From positions 12,149,329-12,213,328 of the forward strand of contig WNKI01000001.1 of the NCBI GenBank assembly GCA_015350385.1: a stretch of 64,000 nt of DNA, given 5' to 3'. A program made the position numbers and the translations under genes. Positions 58,978-64,000 of the stretch are shown piece after piece. The notes beneath the pieces are model-generated. The model saw only the letters and a program-made list of their open reading frames with translations, made no database searches and had not been told where the DNA came from. The number at the start of each line of letters is the position of its first letter. Position 1 is the first letter of the stretch. This stretch comes from Aculops lycopersici. Its lineage: Eukaryota; Arthropoda; Arachnida; Trombidiformes; Eriophyidae.

Positions 58978-60138
58978 CTACAAATAGTTGATTGTTGTGT
59001 TTCAGGCTGTCCAATCGGTTTGCTTGCTTCTGTTTGGTTCAAATATTTCTCTTGCTCTTGAAATCTTATTTCCGGTTGCACAACTTCTCCTTATCTCGTC
59101 ACTAAACCCGAAACAAAACTCGCCGCTCTCCTCCAAACTTCTTGACGGTTTCTCTCTTTTTATATCTTTTCGCCAAGCTCGGAGCAAGTGTCGCTGGCTC
59201 GACGTCTTGCTGGCTACTGAGCGGCCGGGTGGTGGGGCGTCACGCGGCTCGTGTTTTGATGGGAAAATCGCGCATGCGCTCCACGGGCCCCAAGTGGTGC
59301 CTATTATATCACAGCCCCAATCTCAAAGCCACTAGCAGTCGTTGGTGACAGCACGAAAAAACTGTGAAAGTTGAGCTGCCGCTGGATTGTTGAAAATTTT
59401 TCGCTAACTCCAACAGCAACTAAAACTGCGACGGAGACAACATTGAGCGAGCGAATGAGTCCATTGTTGTCGATGTCAGTGGTCGCGAGTTGGCAGGCGA
59501 GCAAGGCGCCCTGATTTTACCTGGCGAGTCCCGGTGCGCGCTGACTGAGAATGGAGGCAAAAGAAGCTGAAGCAGAACGGAAACCAGTGCGCTTATCAGG
59601 TTGCGCCTACAACTCTGGCCGTCAGACAAGTCATTCGACGCCAGCCAGCTGGCAAATCGCTTTCCGGGCCCCAATTAGCCGAGGGGAAAGCGCTGGCTGT
59701 TACCAGAGCACTGGAGTCTAACTGCCGCTGCGTTCGTTGGCCAGACCCACCGGAGTCCCGGCAATCGAATTACATTTGTATGAGCGATAATGTCGCCTAG
59801 CCAACCCAACTTGTCGGTCTGGCAGATCGGCCATCAGCATGCGCCAATAAGCGAGCGAGCGGTCGATCGGCTAGCCAACCAATCGGCAGGCGCCAGCTGC
59901 GGACGAGCCTATGCAGCGAGTCAATGAGTCAACTTGCAGGCATAGCTCGCCATTGTCGCTGGCTATTGATCGCAGCACTAACGACACTTGTTGTTGTTGT
60001 CGTCGTCGTCGTTAGCTAGCTTGGTGCTTCGTTTATCGTTGCCGAGCTTGTTGTTTACCACTAAATATCGTTCGTTGGCTCGCTTACATTGCTGCACCAT
60101 CACTAACTATTAACAACAACATCAACAACAACGACATC

Positions 60139-60169
<31 letters not shown>

Positions 60170-60727
60170 GCAACGACTAACTCCCACAACTCGAGTAGCG
60201 ACAGAGCGATAGACAGAGACAATAACGATGAGAGAGCCTCACAAAAGACAGATTGGCGCCGCCGCCGCTCGACTACCACAGCAGCAACTGGCGACTGGCG
60301 ACTGGCTAGCAGCGCAGTTGCTGGAGTTTCGTGAAAGCTCGAACAAGTGGATGGCTTGCCGTGTGGTGACCGCGGTGGCGAGTGAAACACGGAACGCCGT
60401 GGGCCGCACGACTTGGTGGCGGCGGCGGCCGTGGTTGTGGCTACGGTGGCAAGATAGCTTGCAGCAAAACGATTGAGCAGTAATAGAATCTGAAAGAGAA
60501 GAACGGAGAGTGCGAAATTTGTCGACAAAAGTTGGATTAGGAAGAGTGAGAAGCAAGCGAGCTAGCTAGACGACCAGCAAGCTAGAGTGCATGCGATTGA
60601 CTCGCATTTGCAACTCGATTTGACGCAATAAATAGGCGACATGCCCTAAGTCGTGCGTCGCTCGCTCGCTTGTGATAGGACGCGCGACGAGTCGAGTTGA
60701 GTTTGGCAGAGTTGAGTCGAAAGTGAA
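58978..60727. other. Region between the MATH-type gene and the next plus-strand gene
   Basis: Probably 5' sequence of two divergent genes. It contains a (CAA)n array at 60112-60173. A minus-strand frame at 59674-59529 ends in a signal-like hydrophobic stretch and a phase-1 donor that would fit the exon starting at 58977, but it has no ATG and an immediate upstream stop, so it is not called. Confidence 0.5.
60112..60173. repeat. (CAA)n-rich trinucleotide repeat
   Basis: Imperfect CAA array with CAT and ACG interruptions. Confidence 0.9.
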
Positions 60728-61139
60728 ATGACCCTCACAGGCAAACTCCAAAACTCTAGCAAGTGTCGGCCTGCACCAACAAGTAACTACAGCGTAGGGT
60801 CCAAGGAAGAGGTAGCAGTCGCAAGCATATCGCACGAACAACAACACCAGCAGCAGCAACAGCCAGAGCCTGCCTGCTGCTCACAGGCAGGCAGATTGCT
60901 TCAGGTGAGGGACCAAACGACAAGTGGTCGCACCGGTAATCAGGGTGGCCAAAAGCTCGACATTCTGGGGGAGCCACCGGGAGTTGCGCAACAACAATCC
61001 GCAATTGACGAGCAGCACCGAATACTCAACGTTGTAAGCGGAGACTCCGACGATTTGGACGATGGCGACTCGGATAATGATACCGAACCGTTCGACTATG
61101 AGCCAGTTTTGACCAAGATCCTCAACGAGAAAAAACTAG
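60728..61139 (+). CDS. Unknown acidic Gln-rich protein, exon 1
   Basis: The ATG at 60728 opens a frame of 137 codons plus one base or ends on a codon boundary at the donor: CTA followed by GTAAGT at about 61140. The product starts MTLTGKLQNSSKCRPAP, has HEQQHQQQQQ and an acidic block SGDSDDLDDGDSDNDTEPFD, and ends YEPVLTKILNEKKL at the junction. The second exon continues ALSYSPEVLQFLGSQQ. The junction motif around YEPVLTKILNEKKL looks like a short conserved helix-forming element, but I do not recognise the family. No signal peptide or membrane segment. Confidence 0.62.
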
Positions 61140-61257
61140 TAAGTATTTTGGACACAAGATCTTTTTTCGTACTAGATTCTCGGTATTTATATCTAATCCT
61201 CTAACCTAAACATTATCTTACACTTGACTCACACAAAATTGTATTCAAATCACATAG

Positions 61258-61557
61258 GCACTCTCATACTCGCCCGAGGTGCTTCAATTCCTCGGCAGTC
61301 AACAAACGGCGAGCCAGGCGCCCCCAAACGGACGCCCTTCGGAACACCGACACCTGAGCAACAACCTCCATCTGCAAGACCAACAACGCCAACAACCAGA
61401 TCCACTCTCCCCAGCACTACCACCTGGCCACCACCTTCATCTACACCAAAACCAATCCCCACATCAAGCAAGTCGAGAGGACCAGCGAACCAAAAGAAAT
61501 CAACACAAACACGAGCACCAACTAGAGGTTGAGCTTGAAGAGAACAGTAACATTTGA
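61258..61557 (+). CDS. Unknown acidic Gln-rich protein, exon 2
   Basis: Follows an ATTCAAATCACATAG acceptor and continues in phase 0 from the first exon. It encodes ALSYSPEVLQFLGSQQTA, then a Gln/His/Pro-rich tail (DQQRQQPDPLSPALPPG) and a charged end HEHQLEVELEENSNI at TGA. Total predicted length about 237 aa. An ATTAAA variant polyadenylation hexamer lies at 61646-61651. The 118-bp intron and matching phase support the join. Confidence 0.62.
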   Translation, partial: ALSYSPEVLQFLGSQQTASQAPPNGRPSEHRHLSNNLHLQDQQRQQPDPLSPALPPGHHLHLHQNQSPHQASREDQRTKRNQHKHEHQLEVELEENSNI

Positions 61558-62341
61558 CAATGATGGTCTGATTTGGATTTGATTTGTGTATATCATTTGT
61601 AATTATAGTTATATTCTTATTATTATCATCATCTCTCCCTCTCTTATTAAATGATTGAACAAATTCAACAAAATGAATAACATTCAAGGAAGTATGTGTG
61701 TTTACAAATACTCTGCATCTCACAAATTTGCTTTTGAAAATTACATGGCGTTTGGATATCGAGGGGTCGTATCTGTTTACAAAGCTATCTAATGTTATCC
61801 GATGTTTGAAATGGTCAATGATTGATAATATCCCACCAACCCACTTTATTGGTTATGGTGCTACAAAATCCTCTTTCTTGATCATCCTATCTTATGATTC
61901 GTAATTATTCGGAATGGGTAACTGGGAAGGATTGTCTTGTTATTTTCTGCTGTCATATTTCTCTTTCATTCTCATCTTCTATCATTCCGGTCATTTGGCA
62001 GTTTTGCGATCTAATAACAGCTACCTACTTCTAACCGCTAATCTTGGGATAATATTAATAGTACATAAGTTACAATACAATATATTTCTAATGGTAATAG
62101 AGACACAAAACACACGACCGACGATTGCGGTGGCTAGCGATTGATCCTGGGAAAATTTAAAAATAACCTACTAGATTCTCGAAAAGTTAACAGTGATAAT
62201 GATGATCATGATGGTAGTCAATAGAATAGAGGCCGGTCAAAGGTGATAACGATTCTGTTATGTTGATAATGATAATATGATGTGATGTGATATTCTTCTC
62301 CTGGTTGTTTTTAGACTGACTTAGGGTGACATATCGGTTCA
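61558..62341. other. Convergent 3' untranslated sequence
   Basis: AT-rich DNA between two converging genes. It has ATTAAA (plus) at 61646-61651 and TTTATT, which is AATAAA on the minus strand, at 61845-61850. No gene seen. Confidence 0.6.
61845..61850 (-). terminator. Polyadenylation signal AATAAA (PHF21-like gene)
   Basis: TTTATT on the plus strand, about 490 bp downstream of the minus-strand stop at 62342. Confidence 0.45.
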
Positions 62342-63619
62342 TCAATCATTGAGCCCATCCAAAGATTCCTCGCATCTCATGGCGCTATACAGGTCCATTG
62401 GCTCTGAGATGGAGGATCGGTTTTGGTGCTCTTGTTGCAAATGTTGGTGTTGTGGTTGCTCTGGTTCTTGTTGGGGCAAGTTGATGCATTGGCTGTTGTT
62501 GCTGTTTGTGGCGGAGGCCAAACCGAGGCCACGGTTGGTGATGCCGTTCACACTGTCGGATTGTGCCCTTTGCTTACTAGCAACAAGATCATTGTTGTTG
62601 GATAGATGATTGATATTAATATTATTGTTGTTGTTGGCCGTTAGATCGTTATTATTATTGGGACTCGACGAGTTATCTATTAGGGTTGCCTCCGAAATCG
62701 AAAACAAGTGCCTCTCGCTTTTGATGGCCTCAATGGCCTCCATAAGTCCGAGCTCGCGGCCTTGCAACATGAGCAGTTCCTCCTTTAGTTGCTCATTGTT
62801 GGCCCTCTTCTTCCTAATCTCATCGCTCTTAAACATTTGTTGGACTCTATACTCTCGGCATCGCATATAGAGAGCATCTAGAAATACCATGGGAACTGGT
62901 GGCTTATTGTTCGTCCCAACCTGACGCGCATTTGTATCACCTGTCCTTTGAGCCTGTTGATTGCCGCTTGCGTTGCCATTGTTGTTGCTGTTGTTGCTCG
63001 CTACTTTCTTTGCATTTGAACTCTTCTGATTAGTTGCAACAATATTATTCTTTCCAACAATATCCGTATTTTGGTTCTTATTATTCTGCTGGCTCGAGTT
63101 TGTTTTGTTATTTACCGCTTGATCGTTAGCCTTCGCTTTGGCCTGGTTGCGCCCATTGGGTTTCTTTGAGGCCGCAGTGTTGGCGCCTGCGTTACCATTG
63201 CCTCTCGAGTTTCTCGACTCCAATTGTCGCCTTTGCAAGGGTTCCAAAGCTGCTTTTTTAGCCTGGATTGCCTCATGTGAGAATCTTGGATTGGCTGTTT
63301 TCCTTCTCCGGCGTTCATTTGATTTGGAAGTTAATTTTGTAAACTCCTCTTTGGTAACTAAACCTAGAGCTTGCAAGAAAGTCTCCTTTGGAATCGTGTT
63401 GTTTCCACGTCCACTTAATATCTCCGATGAAAACTGTTTCTGGTTCAAAGCTAACCTCTTAATCTTATCCCTCAACTTCTTCAACTCCCCCGAGTGCATA
63501 TTCCTAACTTGCTCATTATTAACATTCACGTAATGTTGCATGGTATCCAGCAACTTCCTTTGCGTCAGCTCTAGGAGACACCTCTGGCCGGGCGTCATTT
63601 GCACGCTGCTTGTCGTCAT
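62342..63619 (-). CDS. PHF21A/B (BHC80)-like protein lacking a PHD finger
   Basis: The ATG at 63619 gives 425 aa in one exon. Residues about 10-70 form a helical region (ELTQRKLLDTMQHYVN, ELKKLRDKIKRLALNQKQF) like the N-terminal coil of PHF21A. Residues about 84-120 contain LGLVTKEEFTKLTSKSNERR and RRKTANPRFS, very close to the PHF21 signature LGLVTxxxxxxxxSKxxERxRRxTANP. In vertebrate PHF21A this is followed by an AT-hook and a PHD finger that reads unmethylated H3K4 in the LSD1-CoREST complex. Here an Asn-rich linker takes its place, and the whole protein has only about four Cys, too few for a PHD finger. The later coiled coil (FKSDEIRKKRANNEQLKEEL) fits the PHF21 C-terminal coil. Likely nuclear. 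The family call is moderately sure. Confidence 0.65.
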   Translation of the reverse strand: MTTSSVQMTPGQRCLLELTQRKLLDTMQHYVNVNNEQVRNMHSGELKKLRDKIKRLALNQKQFSSEILSGRGNNTIPKETFLQALGLVTKEEFTKLTSKSNERRRRKTANPRFSHEAIQAKKAALEPLQRRQLESRNSRGNGNAGANTAASKKPNGRNQAKAKANDQAVNNKTNSSQQNNKNQNTDIVGKNNIVATNQKSSNAKKVASNNSNNNGNASGNQQAQRTGDTNARQVGTNNKPPVPMVFLDALYMRCREYRVQQMFKSDEIRKKRANNEQLKEELLMLQGRELGLMEAIEAIKSERHLFSISEATLIDNSSSPNNNNDLTANNNNNININHLSNNNDLVASKQRAQSDSVNGITNRGLGLASATNSNNSQCINLPQQEPEQPQHQHLQQEHQNRSSISEPMDLYSAMRCEESLDGLND

Positions 63620-64000
63620 TTTGGTTCTTGAATGGTTGTGAAACTTGCAAATTCCGAGTTTAAAATCCTTCTACCTGTCGAATAATTATTTTGTCCACTT
63701 TTTCAATAACTTTCTAGATCTGAAAGCCTTCTAATTGGGCGAGAATATGATTTCATCAAGATGTTTCAATTGCTCTATGCCTTTTGAGACTTTTGCCGTT
63801 TGTCTGTTGTGTGAGTGAGTGCCGCTGCTTCTTGCGCTCTGTGCGCAAGTATTTGGTGCTGCTGCTGATGCCCGTGCGTGTGTATGTTTTCTGGTGCCTG
63901 CCTGTCTGTCTGCGCGTTTGTCAAGTCTATTACACACTAGTCAATAGGTATTATGGTGCCCGTGTGTGTGTTTGTTTGCACTCGGTTATTGCAGCAATAA
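63620..64000. other. Upstream region of the PHF21-like gene
   Basis: Presumed promoter and 5' untranslated region on the minus strand. TG-rich runs near 63860-63980; no gene seen. Confidence 0.5.

Noticed and set aside
59420..59674. Minus-strand frame with signal-like LVSVLLQLLLPPFSVSA and a phase-1 donor that would fit the first MATH exon
   Set aside because: No ATG, upstream TAA, and a signal peptide would be odd for a cytosolic MATH protein; the phase match can be chance.
60103..60528. Minus-strand frame with hydrophobic start and Val-rich end
   Set aside because: Opens at TTG; its Val-rich end is the translation of the CAA repeat.

Overview
The window looks like nuclear DNA of a small-genome invertebrate animal. 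Arthropod is my best guess, possibly a chelicerate or mite, but nothing seen fixes the group. The evidence is spliced genes with GT/AG junctions, metazoan-only families (CADPS, CD36-type scavenger receptor, receptor tyrosine phosphatase, PHF21-like), AATAAA-type signals, many CT/GA microsatellites and three assembly gaps (N runs) in or beside simple repeats. There is no sign of bacterial operons, CRISPR, rRNA or convincing tRNA genes.

Layout, left to right. Positions 1-16482 (minus strand) hold the 5' part of a CADPS/UNC-31 gene: a long first coding exon (16482-14822), a 14.4-kb intron with no recognisable gene, and the start of the C2-domain exon (375-1), which runs off the window. Positions 19430-22019 (plus) hold POLR1D (RPAC2) and COG4 only 34 nt apart, which suggests a dicistronic transcript. 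Positions 25507-27090 (plus) hold an intronless CD36/SCARB-type receptor. Positions 27953-28837 (plus) hold a predicted secreted low-complexity Asn/Ser/Gly/Lys protein of unknown role. Positions 29715-30188 (plus) hold the AP-1 sigma subunit. Positions 30189-37498 are a gene-poor stretch with two adjacent hairpins and one doubtful coding patch. Positions 37499-42949 (plus) hold an intronless receptor protein tyrosine phosphatase of about 1816 aa whose single phosphatase-like domain keeps the Cys loop but lacks the WPD acid. Positions 58977-43949 (minus) hold a five-exon gene, rebuilt here from matching splice phases, for a protein with MATH/TRAF-like segments, a coiled coil and a long disordered tail. 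A 383-bp MITE-like element sits in its first intron. Positions 60728-61557 (plus) hold a two-exon gene of unknown function. Positions 63619-62342 (minus) hold a PHF21A/B-like protein without a PHD finger.

The genes are mostly unrelated housekeeping, trafficking and signalling genes, with no pathway cluster. CADPS, COG4, AP1S and the CD36-type receptor all belong to membrane trafficking, which may be chance. Two gene styles alternate: uninterrupted ORFs (POLR1D, COG4, CD36, AP1S, RPTP, PHF21-like) and genes with very large introns (CADPS, the MATH gene).

The strongest unusual signals are the POLR1D-COG4 spacing, the phosphatase domain missing its general acid, the PHF21-like protein with no PHD cysteines, the MITE with a clean 8-bp target duplication, a perfect 32-bp palindrome, and a marked excess of the octamer CCGGAAGT.
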